This document shows, one piece after another, positions 1 through 7,642 of a stretch of DNA of 14,109 nt. Position 1 is the stretch's first letter; the number at the start of each line of letters is the position of its first letter. A program made the position numbers and the translations under genes. Under the pieces are notes generated by a model, which was not told the DNA's origin, ran no database searches, and saw only the letters and a program-made list of their open reading frames with translations. This stretch comes from Acidobacteriota bacterium (GTDB lineage Bacteria > Acidobacteriota > Terriglobia > Terriglobales > Acidobacteriaceae): assembly GCA_021846065.1 (NCBI GenBank), contig JAJZCP010000015.1, positions 1 to 14,109 on the forward strand, given 5' to 3'.

Positions 1-433
1 GCAGCTGTGCAGAATGCGGAGAACATGGGGCGGCAAACGCTGATGTTTCCCGCCATGCACCCGGCTTTCCCGCTTTCGCAGACTTCCACAGCCAGTTTTT
101 AGAAATCCGGGGCATTCGCAAAGCCGCGCCGCCTGGCATTTTGCCGCGCTTCTTAAGATTTCCACCGGCATCTGCTGCTACGGCTGTCTCTATATCTCTT
201 AATTTCTTCTTTCATAAAAGCAGTCTTTTGCAGCGCCCTGCAGAAAGGCGCGCTCCCAGACAACAGCCAACTTTTCCGCAAGAGAAATCTCCAGCCGGGC
301 AACCCGGTTTGTCTCTACAATGAACGCATACAAAATCACCGCTCCTGCCGAGTGCGTGCCCGTAGGCGCCGCAGACGGCAGAGCCGCAGGACGAGAGACA
401 ATGCCGACCGTAGAAGCGCAGCCGGAGAAGACC
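1..433. other. Gene-free region upstream of dnaN
   Basis: No convincing gene was found. One + frame stays open from base 3 to the stop at 321-323, but its translation is low-complexity, has no good start or ribosome binding site, and resembles no family I know. Bases 145-225 are richer in A/T and pyrimidine-rich on the + strand, as a promoter or leader might be. Two hairpins are visible: 226-245 (TTTTGCAG pairing with CTGCAGAA, four-base loop) and 294-308 (GCCGGG, CAA loop, CCCGGT), the second followed by a short T-rich stretch. A TACAAT at 316-321 could be a -10 box, but no matching -35 box is present. No DnaA-box cluster was seen, so nothing supports an origin here. Confidence 0.5.
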
Positions 434-1570
434 ATGGCCGAAACCTCTGCAATGGAGATCACCGTGAACCGCCAGGCGCTGTTGCGCGAGCTGACGGCCA
501 CGCAGGGCGTCGTCGAACGGAAGACGACCATCCCCATCCTGTCGAATTTTCTGCTGGAGGCGGCCGACAACCGGCTGACCATCACGGCGACCGATCTTGA
601 CCAGAGCATCCGCACCTCCTGTGAAGCCAAGGTGAAGAAGCCCGGCGCCTGCACCATTCCTGCGCGCAAGCTGTACGACTACATCAAGCTGCTGCCCGAC
701 GGCGAGCTCAGCATAAAGCTGATGGAGAACCACTGGGTGCAGATTCGCCTGGGCCGCTCCAACACCAAGATGGTCGGCATGGCGCGGGCAAACTTCCCCG
801 CGGTTGCCGCCTTTCCGAACGCCGGCGCGCTGCGCCTGCCGACGGCGACGCTGCGCACCATGATCAGCAAAACCATCTTTGCCGTAGCCAATGAAGAGTC
901 GCGGTACACCCTGAACGGAGCGCTGCTGGTGGTAAAGGCCGGCAGCCTGACCATGGTAGCCACTGACGGCCATCGCCTGGCGCACATCGAAAAGACCGGC
1001 GAGAATCTGGCAGTCAGCGGCGAAAAGCGGCTGCTGATTCCGCGCAAGACGCTCAGCGAACTGCAGTCACTGCTGTCCAATACGGACAGTGAGTTTCTGG
1101 ACTTTGCCGACGACGAACAGACGCTTTATTTCGAGATTGGCAATCGCGTGCTGACCTCACGCAAACTGACCGGACAATTTCCCAACTATGAGGCCGTGCT
1201 CCCACGCGAGAATAATCGCTTCGTCATCGTCCGTACCGCCGACCTGCAGGCTTCCATCCTGCGCGTCGCGCAGTTTGCGGATGAGCGCTCCGGGGCAGTC
1301 AAGCTGCGGCTGGAGCAGAACGAGATCAAGATCTCTTCCTCCTCGAATGAAGCCGGCGAGTCCGAAGACACGATTGAAACCCCGTATAGTATGGAGTCGC
1401 TGGTGATCGGCTTTAACTCGGCGTACATGCTGGACTTTCTAAAGGTCGTCAGTGATACGCCGGAGGTGCGCCTCGAGTTCAAGGACGCGCAGACCGCCGG
1501 CCAGGTGCGGCCGGAAGACCCGGACGGCGAGTTCCGCTACCGGTACATCATTATGCCGATGCGGATATGA
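434..1570 (+). CDS. dnaN: DNA polymerase III subunit beta (sliding clamp)
   Basis: DnaN forms the ring-shaped dimer that slides on DNA and tethers the replicative polymerase; it also docks repair and mismatch factors. The 378-residue product has the expected length and landmarks: an opening MEITVNRQALLREL, a first-domain RKTTIPILSNFLLEA stretch, the central ATDGHRLAH motif, a QFPNYEAVLPRE segment, and the clamp C-terminus ending in YIIMPMRI. The ATG at 434 is chosen because GGAG (424-427) lies six bases upstream and the protein then begins close to the conserved start. In-frame ATGs at 320 and 401 would add 38 or 11 non-conserved residues; the ATG at 452 would trim six. dnaA is not visible next to it. 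The identity is secure; the exact start is less so. Confidence 0.95.
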   Translation: MAETSAMEITVNRQALLRELTATQGVVERKTTIPILSNFLLEAADNRLTITATDLDQSIRTSCEAKVKKPGACTIPARKLYDYIKLLPDGELSIKLMENHWVQIRLGRSNTKMVGMARANFPAVAAFPNAGALRLPTATLRTMISKTIFAVANEESRYTLNGALLVVKAGSLTMVATDGHRLAHIEKTGENLAVSGEKRLLIPRKTLSELQSLLSNTDSEFLDFADDEQTLYFEIGNRVLTSRKLTGQFPNYEAVLPRENNRFVIVRTADLQASILRVAQFADERSGAVKLRLEQNEIKISSSSNEAGESEDTIETPYSMESLVIGFNSAYMLDFLKVVSDTPEVRLEFKDAQTAGQVRPEDPDGEFRYRYIIMPMRI

Positions 1571-1671
1571 GCGCGCCCGCGGCCGGCAAAGCGATCCAGC
1601 AGGCCGCCGTTCCCCCAATAACGATCCAACAAGTCCCGCTCGACCGGACTCATACTCGAGATGGAGATCCG

Positions 1672-2706
1672 ATGAGGCTTTTGTTTCTGAGTCCCCCTGC
1701 AAGCGCTAGAGCAGCAGCTTTCTCAAGTCTTTTTCTGGTTACGCTTTTCGCCGGCTGCGGGGGTGGACAAAATAGCGTGGGTCCGGGGCTGCCGCCCAAC
1801 AAGCCGCAATATGTCAAGACCATTCCGGCTGTCGGTCAGACATCCTTCCCTGTGGCGGCGGATGCCGCAGCCAACCTCGTCGCCGTGGCGAATCAGGGCA
1901 ACGGCTCCGTTTCGTTCATCTCTGGTTCCAGCAACTCGATTACCTCCACGCTGGCCGTTGGCGCTGCGCCTACGAGTGTTGCCTTCAACACCACGACCGG
2001 ATATTGCTACGTGGTAAACAGCCAGAGCAATACCCTTACGGTTCTGAATCCGGCGACCGGAGCAACCGTCGCCACCGTCTCCGTCGGCCAGGGTCCGGTG
2101 AGTGTGAGCGTCGATTCCACCGCCAACATGATCTATGTCGCCAATAGTACGGACGATTCGATTTCTGTCGTCAGCGGCAACTCCAACGCCGTGGTGAATA
2201 CCATCGCGCTGCCCATTCGCCCCAATGCGGTCAAGATCAATCCGGGCACAGGCATGCTGTATGTCGCAAGCGGGAAGGACAACGCCACAGCCATCGTCAA
2301 TGCTGCTACGGGCGCGGTGGTCCAGACGATTGGCAGCGGCGTGGATTCTCTCGGCAGTCCGCTGACGCCGGTCGCCCTGGGAATCGATACTTCCTCGAAC
2401 AGTATTTATGTGGTCAACCGGGCCAACACGGTCCTGGTCATTAATGGGTCCACCAACAAAATCACAGCCACCGTGCCCGTCGGCAGTTTGCCCTCCGGCA
2501 TTGCGGTCGACTCGGCGGGTGGCGCGGTGTACGTCCTCAACAGCGGAGACAGCACGGTTTCGGTCATCAAAGCCTCGGGCAATACTGTCTCCAGCACACT
2601 TCCCGTTGCCGTAAATTCGTATGGAATCGCGCTGGACGCGGCGGCAAAACAGCTTTACATCACATCAGGCTCTTCAATCGGGGTTGCCGCGGCTCCGGGC
2701 GCCTGA
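1672..2706 (+). CDS. YncE/YVTN-type beta-propeller lipoprotein
   Basis: A 344-residue predicted lipoprotein. The N-terminus carries basic residues, a hydrophobic stretch and a lipobox LFAGC with the lipidated cysteine at residue 29, followed by a Gly-rich linker; it should be anchored in a membrane facing the periplasm or outside. The rest consists of about seven repeats of roughly 42 residues of the YVTN type (for example IYVANSTDDSISVV, IYVVNRANTVLVI, VYVLNSGDSTVSVI), the last one short, which fits a seven-bladed propeller. Such proteins are thought to bind ligands or partners; no enzymatic residues stand out. The ATG at 1672 is chosen because GGAG (1663-1666) lies five bases upstream and the signal peptide then sits at the N-terminus. 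An in-frame ATG at 1567 overlaps the dnaN stop but would bury the signal peptide. Ligand unknown. Confidence 0.85.
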   Translation: MRLLFLSPPASARAAAFSSLFLVTLFAGCGGGQNSVGPGLPPNKPQYVKTIPAVGQTSFPVAADAAANLVAVANQGNGSVSFISGSSNSITSTLAVGAAPTSVAFNTTTGYCYVVNSQSNTLTVLNPATGATVATVSVGQGPVSVSVDSTANMIYVANSTDDSISVVSGNSNAVVNTIALPIRPNAVKINPGTGMLYVASGKDNATAIVNAATGAVVQTIGSGVDSLGSPLTPVALGIDTSSNSIYVVNRANTVLVINGSTNKITATVPVGSLPSGIAVDSAGGAVYVLNSGDSTVSVIKASGNTVSSTLPVAVNSYGIALDAAAKQLYITSGSSIGVAAAPGA

Positions 2707-2730
2707 TGCTGCCGCCCCAGGGCGCGGCAA
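2684..2730 (+). terminator. Candidate hairpin terminator after the propeller gene
   Basis: TTGCCGCG at 2684-2691 pairs perfectly with CGCGGCAA at 2723-2730, and an inner GGGCG/CGCCC stem (2697-2701 with 2713-2717) stacks inside it. The structure spans the stop codon of the propeller gene. There is no real U-tract after it (AATCTT), so intrinsic termination is plausible but not certain. Confidence 0.35.
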
Positions 2731-2791
2731 ATCTTCAACACGGTATGATCATTCAGGCTTTCGGCATCGACAGCCTGCGGGCGCCGTCGGG

Positions 2792-3433
2792 ATGCACAAA
2801 ACCGCTTCGGGCTCGAATATGGCAGGGTACCGGCTTCTGACTCCAATGCTTCCATCGCGCTTCTCCCGCTTTGTCATCTGGCTGCTGGCCGCAATCGTCA
2901 TCGTGGGCTTCTGGTCGCCGTTTCCGGCGCTGTTCAGCCTGGGCCGCGGCTCAGCGTGGCTTTCGCTCGCCGGTCTGACAGCGCGCAAGACCGTCATCGG
3001 CATGGACACGGCCAGCATTGGTGTCGTAGCGGTCGCCCTCTTTCTGGCGCTGGCCGCCGCGCTGCTGCGCACCTGGCAAGCGGCTGCTGGCGCCCGATCC
3101 AGCCATCTGCGGGCTACCGCGTACTGGATGCATCTGCTGGCGCTCGCCATCCTGATGCGGCCGGCCGGTGCCTTGTTTACCGCGGTGGCCGTCACAGCGG
3201 TGTGCGGCGTGCTGGCATGGCTGCCCGCGGAGCCTGCCCTTACGCTTCCGCTTGGCTGGCTGCGGGCCCTGGCGCGGGAGATCTACTTCTGGGGCGTTGC
3301 CCTTACCTACGCCACCTTCGCCACCCGCTACAACACCACCCTGATGGAACAGGGTGTGCTCGTCTCCCTGGGCGTCGGCATCATCGTCCGCCAACTGGTG
3401 GTTCCACCACTCGCCCATACAGCCGCCGCATAG
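2792..3433 (+). CDS. Polytopic membrane protein, possibly a degenerate isoprenylcysteine methyltransferase (ICMT)-like protein
   Basis: From the ATG at 2792 the product is 213 residues with about five to six hydrophobic segments (roughly residues 27-44, 74-93, 111-123, 127-143, 163-180 and 187-204). The ALLRTWQAA stretch (about 90-98), the segment LLALAILMRPAGALF (about 115-129) and the C-terminal EIYFWGVALTYATFATRYN...QGVLVSLGVGIIVR resemble, from memory, bacterial ICMT-family membrane proteins. The catalytic GPYR..RNPLYLG block expected between the RTW and LLALAILM segments is absent, and the later cytosolic segment is also shortened. I infer a remnant or divergent, probably non-catalytic relative. 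The start is uncertain: ATGs at 2792, 2819 and 2846 are in frame and none has a clear Shine-Dalgarno. It may simply be an unrelated small membrane protein. Confidence 0.6.
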   Translation: MHKTASGSNMAGYRLLTPMLPSRFSRFVIWLLAAIVIVGFWSPFPALFSLGRGSAWLSLAGLTARKTVIGMDTASIGVVAVALFLALAAALLRTWQAAAGARSSHLRATAYWMHLLALAILMRPAGALFTAVAVTAVCGVLAWLPAEPALTLPLGWLRALAREIYFWGVALTYATFATRYNTTLMEQGVLVSLGVGIIVRQLVVPPLAHTAAA

Positions 3434-3477
3434 GTTCGAAGGGGCGGATTCCCGTAGCCTCGCCAAAAGCGGCACGA

Positions 3478-3530
3478 TACACTGAACCGCGTCCGGAGAT
3501 TGTTGTAATCCTTCCGGCCGCGCTCGCGGC
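3478..3530 (+). promoter_or_regulatory. Leader of the deacetylase operon: possible -10 box and two adjacent hairpins
   Basis: A TACACT at 3478-3483 could be a -10 box, but no good -35 is present. Downstream, CCGGAGATT (3493-3501) folds back on AATC (3507-3510) and TCCGG (3513-3517) with a two-base bulge. Right after it GCCGCG (3517-3522) pairs with CGCGGC (3525-3530). They could form a leader structure for the operon or end the upstream transcript; the sequence does not decide. Confidence 0.3.
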
Positions 3531-3557
3531 TGGATGGCGAACCGGGGATGATGCTTG

Positions 3558-4553
3558 ATGGCAACGATTAAAGATGGGCTAAAGCGTGGCATCCTCCGTT
3601 CCGGGATGCTTTCCGTCATGGCTGCGCGCCAGCCCGCGCAGGCAGTCGTGCTGCGCTACCACTCCATCCTTGAAAATCCCGCAGAGCATGCTCAGACCAT
3701 CGGAGCCGGTATTATCCATTCCACCGCTGCGTTTGAAAAGCAGATGGATTATCTGTCGCAGCGTTGCGTGCCGGTTACCGTTGACGAGGTACTGGCCTTT
3801 GCACGCGGCGAAATACGGCTGAGGCCGCGCTCCGTAGCCGTCACCTTTGATGACGGGTATGAAGACAATCTGGTCCACGCCGTGCCGATCATGAACCGCC
3901 ATGGTGTGCGCGGTGCCATCTATGTCATGACGGAATATGTGGATGCGGTGCCGTGGTACTGCACGCTGCGGTATATCTTTGCCACTACGCAGCGCACTTC
4001 CTTCATTGATCCGTTCGACGGCTCTACGCGCAGCCTGGTGCCGCCGCAGCGGCGGGAGTCTTACCTTTCTGCGTCGCGCGCCTGTGCCGCCACTCCCAGG
4101 GAGAAGATCGATGGGGCCATGGCGGCCCTGGAGGCTGCGCTTGACGTGGAATACCGGCCGTCTTCCCGGATCATGCTGACCTGGGACGGTGTCCGGGAGG
4201 TTGTGCGTCAAGGGCACATCATCGGATCACATTCGCGCACGCATCCGAATATGGCTTACATTGATGGCGCGGAGCGCGCCGACCAGATGCGCGTGTCGCG
4301 CGAAATTCTTGAGCGCGAAACCGGTGCGCCCATCCGGCATTTTTCCTATCCTTCACCGATCATGGAGCCGCACTGGACCGAAGAGACCATCGGAACCTGC
4401 CGCGAGGCCGGGTATGACACGGCGGTGACGTGCGCCTTTGGCGCGGTGCGTGGGAACGACAATCCACTGGCCATGAAGCGCCTGTTTGCGCATCAGACGA
4501 TCGATGCGTTTCAGTGGGCGATCGAAAACCTTTTTGCAGGCCGCAGAGTTTAG
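3558..4553 (+). CDS. Polysaccharide deacetylase (NodB-type, CE4-like)
   Basis: A 331-residue protein of the NodB/carbohydrate-esterase-4 fold, metal-dependent enzymes that remove acetyl groups from N-acetylated sugars in envelope or secreted polysaccharides. Visible motifs: motif 1 TFDDGYEDN with D98 (catalytic base position) and D99 (metal ligand); motif 2 SHSRTHP with the two metal-binding histidines at about 225 and 229; and motif 3 FSYPSP. An early LRYHSI segment matches the usual beta-1 region. No signal peptide is obvious, so it may act at the inner face or on a lipid-linked or cytoplasmic substrate. The ATG at 3558 follows a GGGG at 3544-3547; a TTG immediately before it is an alternative. 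It opens the block of FkbH, ACP and GNAT genes, the next gene starting 21 bases after its stop, so co-transcription is likely. Substrate unknown. Confidence 0.88.
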   Translation: MATIKDGLKRGILRSGMLSVMAARQPAQAVVLRYHSILENPAEHAQTIGAGIIHSTAAFEKQMDYLSQRCVPVTVDEVLAFARGEIRLRPRSVAVTFDDGYEDNLVHAVPIMNRHGVRGAIYVMTEYVDAVPWYCTLRYIFATTQRTSFIDPFDGSTRSLVPPQRRESYLSASRACAATPREKIDGAMAALEAALDVEYRPSSRIMLTWDGVREVVRQGHIIGSHSRTHPNMAYIDGAERADQMRVSREILERETGAPIRHFSYPSPIMEPHWTEETIGTCREAGYDTAVTCAFGAVRGNDNPLAMKRLFAHQTIDAFQWAIENLFAGRRV

Positions 4554-4574
4554 CGGGATACGGGCGACGCGGTG

Positions 4575-6314
4575 ATGCGACTACTGGATGCTTTGAAAAT
4601 AATCCAATCCGCTGGCCCGGCCACACCTGCGTATCCGGTGTTCCTGGCCTGCGGCTTTACGCCGCTGCACTTGCAGACATTTCTGGCCGCGTCCTTGCAA
4701 CAACTGCTGCCGATGCGCCGCGTCACAGTGGCCAGCGGGATTTTTGGAGATTTGACGGGCAATGCCGGCCGGATCACCGGTGCGAATCCACAACTGGGCG
4801 TGGTAGTTGCCGAATGGCCGGATTTCGATCCGCGTCTCGGCATTCGCCGCATCTCTGGCTGGGACTGGTCCGTACTTCCGGAGATTGTTGTGGAGACGCG
4901 CCGTGCCGCAAGCGCCCTGGAGCAAGCGCTGACAGACGCCGCCACCCACACGCCGGTCATTGTGAGCCTGCCCAGCCTGCCTGTTCTGCCGCTCTCTTCC
5001 GGGCACCCGCAAGCGGTCTCGGCCTTTCAGGCGGAACTGGAAGCGATCATCGCGGATTTAAAATTCCGCCTCTCTCGGCTGCCAAACATCTCCGTCATCC
5101 ATCCGCCGGCCGTCACGGCGGACTCTGCCGATCCTGTCAGCGAGATCGCGTCGGGCTTTCCCTACTCACTGGCGCACGCGGCGGAACTGTCCCGCCGGAT
5201 CGCCGGAGCCGCGGGCTTGCAGCCCAACCGTAAGGGCATTATCACGGACCTCGACATGACGGTGTGGAAGGGTATCGTCGGCGATGACGGCATCGACGGA
5301 GTTTTCTGGGACATGGAACACCAGGCCCAGTCCTATGCCATCTATCAGCAGATGCTGCACGCCTTTGCGAAAGAGGGCGTCCTGGTGGCGGCAGCCTCCA
5401 AAAATTCTCCTCACGTTGTCGAGAAAATCTTTGCTGAACGCGGCGATCTGATTCTGAAACACGCCGACCTGTTTCCCCTGGCCGCAAGCTGGCAGCCCAA
5501 GTCCGAGCTGGTCGCAGGGATTCTGGCCGCGTGGAATATCGGACCGGACGCGGTGACCTTCATCGATGACAACCCCTTCGAACTGGAGGAGGTAAGCCGC
5601 CGCTTTCCGGCGATCGAGTGCGTCCGCTTCGATCCTTCGCCGCGGCAGGTAATGGCACTGTGGAGCGACTTGCGGGCGAAGTATGCACGCCGCTCCATCA
5701 GCCAGGAAGATCAGATTCGCAGTGCAAGCTTGCGGTCCGCCGCGCAGATAGAGGCTCTCAGCGGCGAGAGCGCCAGCGCTGACGACTTTCTTGCTCGCCT
5801 GCAGGCCACGCTGGATCTTCAACTCTCCCGGAATGCTGAAGACCTTCGCGCCCTTGAGCTGCTGAACAAGACCAACCAGTTCAACCTGAATGGCGCGCGA
5901 TATACAAATTCCGAATTTTTAAATTACCTGAAGCAGGAAGGTTCGTTTCTGCTGACGGTCACCTATCACGACAAATTTGGCCCGCTGGGAAAAATCTGTG
6001 CCGGATTAGGCCGGATTCTCAAAGGGAACGTGCGTCTCGATGCCTGGGTGCTGAGCTGCCGTGCCTTCTCGCGATGCATTGAATTCGCCTGCATCGATGC
6101 GCTCTTTCACGAACTCAACTGCCGGACGATCACCCTGAACGCGCGGAAGACGGAACGGAACGGACCCTTCATGGAATTTCTGGCGCAGATCGCAGGAAGC
6201 CCGCCCCATGCCGGTGATGTAACGATCGACCGGGAGACCTTCGGCGACCATTGTCCGGCGTTGCCGCACACCCGTAACAGGCACATTGCTGAGGAGCTTG
6301 TATCCCCTGTATGA
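4575..6314 (+). CDS. FkbH-like HAD-IIIC protein (putative glyceryl-ACP-forming enzyme)
   Basis: A 579-residue protein of the FkbH class. Known members take D-1,3-bisphosphoglycerate, remove a phosphate and pass the glyceryl unit to the thiol of an acyl carrier protein. Three parts are visible: an N-terminal region (about 1-215) of the type found in long FkbH proteins; a HAD phosphatase domain with DLDMTVW (nucleophile D225, acid D227), AASKNS and FIDDNPFE (D331, D332); and a C-terminal GNAT-like part containing LLNKTNQFNLNGARYT, a hallmark of the family. The first HAD motif reads DLDMT rather than the usual DLDNT. The start could be ATG 4575 or the adjoining GTG 4572; no strong Shine-Dalgarno helps. 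Its stop overlaps the ACP start by four bases, the expected partnership. The glyceryl activity is inferred from the family; another C3 or phosphate donor is possible. Confidence 0.85.
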   Translation: MRLLDALKIIQSAGPATPAYPVFLACGFTPLHLQTFLAASLQQLLPMRRVTVASGIFGDLTGNAGRITGANPQLGVVVAEWPDFDPRLGIRRISGWDWSVLPEIVVETRRAASALEQALTDAATHTPVIVSLPSLPVLPLSSGHPQAVSAFQAELEAIIADLKFRLSRLPNISVIHPPAVTADSADPVSEIASGFPYSLAHAAELSRRIAGAAGLQPNRKGIITDLDMTVWKGIVGDDGIDGVFWDMEHQAQSYAIYQQMLHAFAKEGVLVAAASKNSPHVVEKIFAERGDLILKHADLFPLAASWQPKSELVAGILAAWNIGPDAVTFIDDNPFELEEVSRRFPAIECVRFDPSPRQVMALWSDLRAKYARRSISQEDQIRSASLRSAAQIEALSGESASADDFLARLQATLDLQLSRNAEDLRALELLNKTNQFNLNGARYTNSEFLNYLKQEGSFLLTVTYHDKFGPLGKICAGLGRILKGNVRLDAWVLSCRAFSRCIEFACIDALFHELNCRTITLNARKTERNGPFMEFLAQIAGSPPHAGDVTIDRETFGDHCPALPHTRNRHIAEELVSPV

Positions 6315-6553
6315 ATGACATAGAAACCCGATTGATGGAATGCCTGCAAACGGTATTTCCCGGTGTTCCCGCCGCAGAACTCACAGAAGCCAGCGTGCAG
6401 ACGCTGGAGCAATGGGATTCCCTGGCTACCGTGACAATCGTTGCTCTGGTTGAGGAGCAGTTCGGCATTGAAGTCGAGCCGGACGATCTTACCCGCTTCG
6501 ACTCCTTTGCCCACATCGCAGCGTTCCTGGCCAGCCGTCCCGGTTCGGCATAG
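6311..6553 (+). CDS. Free-standing acyl carrier protein
   Basis: An 80-residue acyl carrier protein. The phosphopantetheine attachment motif is WDSLATVTIVALVEEQFGIE with the modified serine at residue 37, followed by the usual acidic helix and a DDLTRFDSFAHIAAFL C-terminal helix pattern. Length and acidity fit a discrete ACP rather than a domain cut from a larger synthase. The ATG overlaps the FkbH stop (ATGA), which indicates translational coupling and matched amounts of both proteins. It is probably a dedicated carrier for the FkbH-made acyl unit, not the housekeeping AcpP of fatty-acid synthesis, since no fab genes lie around it. A phosphopantetheinyl transferase would be needed from elsewhere in the genome. 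Confidence 0.9.
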   Translation: MNDIETRLMECLQTVFPGVPAAELTEASVQTLEQWDSLATVTIVALVEEQFGIEVEPDDLTRFDSFAHIAAFLASRPGSA

Positions 6554-6586
6554 ACCAGCACGCGTGCCGTATACCTTTTCTCTCTC

Positions 6587-7621
6587 ATGAGCGAAACTCT
6601 CCGATTAGTGGATTACTCCCCGGCGTACGACAGTGCGCTGTCCGCGTTCGCCCAGACACTCAGATTGCCCGCCATGCGGGACACGCGGTTCCTGGAGCAC
6701 TACTATCTTGGCAATAGCTGGAGCCGCCTGTTCCTCGTCGTGGATCAGGAGAGCGGAAACTGTCTGGGAATTATCGGCGTGGACCTGCTGGACTTTACAG
6801 CCCAGGGTGCGCCGGTCAAGATCGCGTTTGCCACAAACTTTTATTCGCTCAAGCCAGGCGTCGGCGGCATGCTCTGGCTGAAATGGATGAAGCTTGGCGA
6901 CCAGGGACTGGTCTTTGGCGGCAGCCAGGACACGCATCGGATCATCAAAGCGCGGAATTTTTTCTACTACCCGGGCATCAACCTGTATTCGCTGAACGCA
7001 CGGTTTGAGGGGTACCGGGAGGATGCCGTACCGAAGAAGCTGGTGAAAGGCGCGCTGCGTCCTTTCTTTCGGAAAAAGCTGTCGGATTACGCATCGCGCG
7101 ACTTTCTGCGTAAATTTTCCAACCTATCCATTCGCGAGCGCACCCACTTCGAGGCGTCAATGATGCCGCCGTCCGACCCGTTCTCCGTCCGCTTCAGTCC
7201 AAGCGTCGACTATCTGAACTGGCGTTACAATCCGGGACTGCAGTACGTCCACTATCGTGCTTTTGAGATCCTGCGCTCCGGTACGACCATCGGCTACTGC
7301 GTCTTCAATTGCGGGCCTTCGGAATGGATCGTCTCGCATGCGGATGGCAGCGATCCGGAGGCGCTTGCGGCCGGAATTCTCAAAGCCATCCACCTGGCGG
7401 GTGAGTCGGCCGGCCGGAGCGTAAAGGTTACGCTCGCCTCTTCGCACCCGGCCATGCAGTCCGTGTTTATGCAGTACGGATTTCGGCTCAGCGCGGAATC
7501 CTATCCGTTCGCCGCCGGTGCGCTGCGTGGAGCAAAAAATCTGGGCGATCCCCAGAACTGGCTCGTCAGCTTCGGAATCGGCGACAACGACCTGCGCACA
7601 CACCTTTTCTGGCCGCGCTAG
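6587..7621 (+). CDS. GNAT-fold acyltransferase-like protein
   Basis: A 344-residue protein with features of the GNAT fold. The N-terminal half has a beta-strand run (CLGIIGVDLLDF, PVKIAFATNFYSL) and a PGVGGMLWLKWMK stretch resembling a cofactor-binding loop and helix. The middle has DYLNWRYNPG, a motif common in bacterial GNAT/FemAB-like proteins of polysaccharide clusters, followed by GYCVFN. The C-terminal half ends in HPAMQSVFMQYGFRL, the usual last GNAT helix and strand, so two tandem GNAT-like halves are likely. It lies 33 bases after the ACP gene on the same strand, and I infer that it transfers an acyl group, perhaps from that ACP, to an amine or hydroxyl acceptor. No Shine-Dalgarno is seen before the ATG at 6587, so the start relies on coding fit. 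Specific donor and acceptor are unknown. Confidence 0.7.
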   Translation: MSETLRLVDYSPAYDSALSAFAQTLRLPAMRDTRFLEHYYLGNSWSRLFLVVDQESGNCLGIIGVDLLDFTAQGAPVKIAFATNFYSLKPGVGGMLWLKWMKLGDQGLVFGGSQDTHRIIKARNFFYYPGINLYSLNARFEGYREDAVPKKLVKGALRPFFRKKLSDYASRDFLRKFSNLSIRERTHFEASMMPPSDPFSVRFSPSVDYLNWRYNPGLQYVHYRAFEILRSGTTIGYCVFNCGPSEWIVSHADGSDPEALAAGILKAIHLAGESAGRSVKVTLASSHPAMQSVFMQYGFRLSAESYPFAAGALRGAKNLGDPQNWLVSFGIGDNDLRTHLFWPR

Positions 7622-7642
7622 CAACGCGGAAATTCCACGGAA

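Noticed and set aside
3..323. Continuous open + frame from the window edge to before dnaN
   Set aside because: Could be the tail of an upstream gene, but the translation is disordered-looking, matches no family I know and includes an AT-rich, promoter-like patch; not annotated as a gene.
1..433. Possible replication origin next to dnaN
   Set aside because: No cluster of TTATNCACA-like DnaA boxes and no dnaA gene are visible; partial matches such as CTTCCACA are isolated.
212..985. 257-codon minus-strand open frame opposite dnaN
   Set aside because: It overlaps a certain dnaN and has low-complexity Gly/Arg/Gln-rich content with no recognisable domain.
1567..1671. Upstream ATG of the propeller gene overlapping the dnaN stop
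   Set aside because: This start would place 35 extra residues before the lipoprotein signal peptide; the ATG at 1672 has its own Shine-Dalgarno.
2956..3558. 200-codon + frame overlapping the small membrane protein
   Set aside because: Arg/Gly/His-rich shadow of the membrane-protein frame; no hydrophobic segments or motifs and no support for a frameshifted ICMT core.
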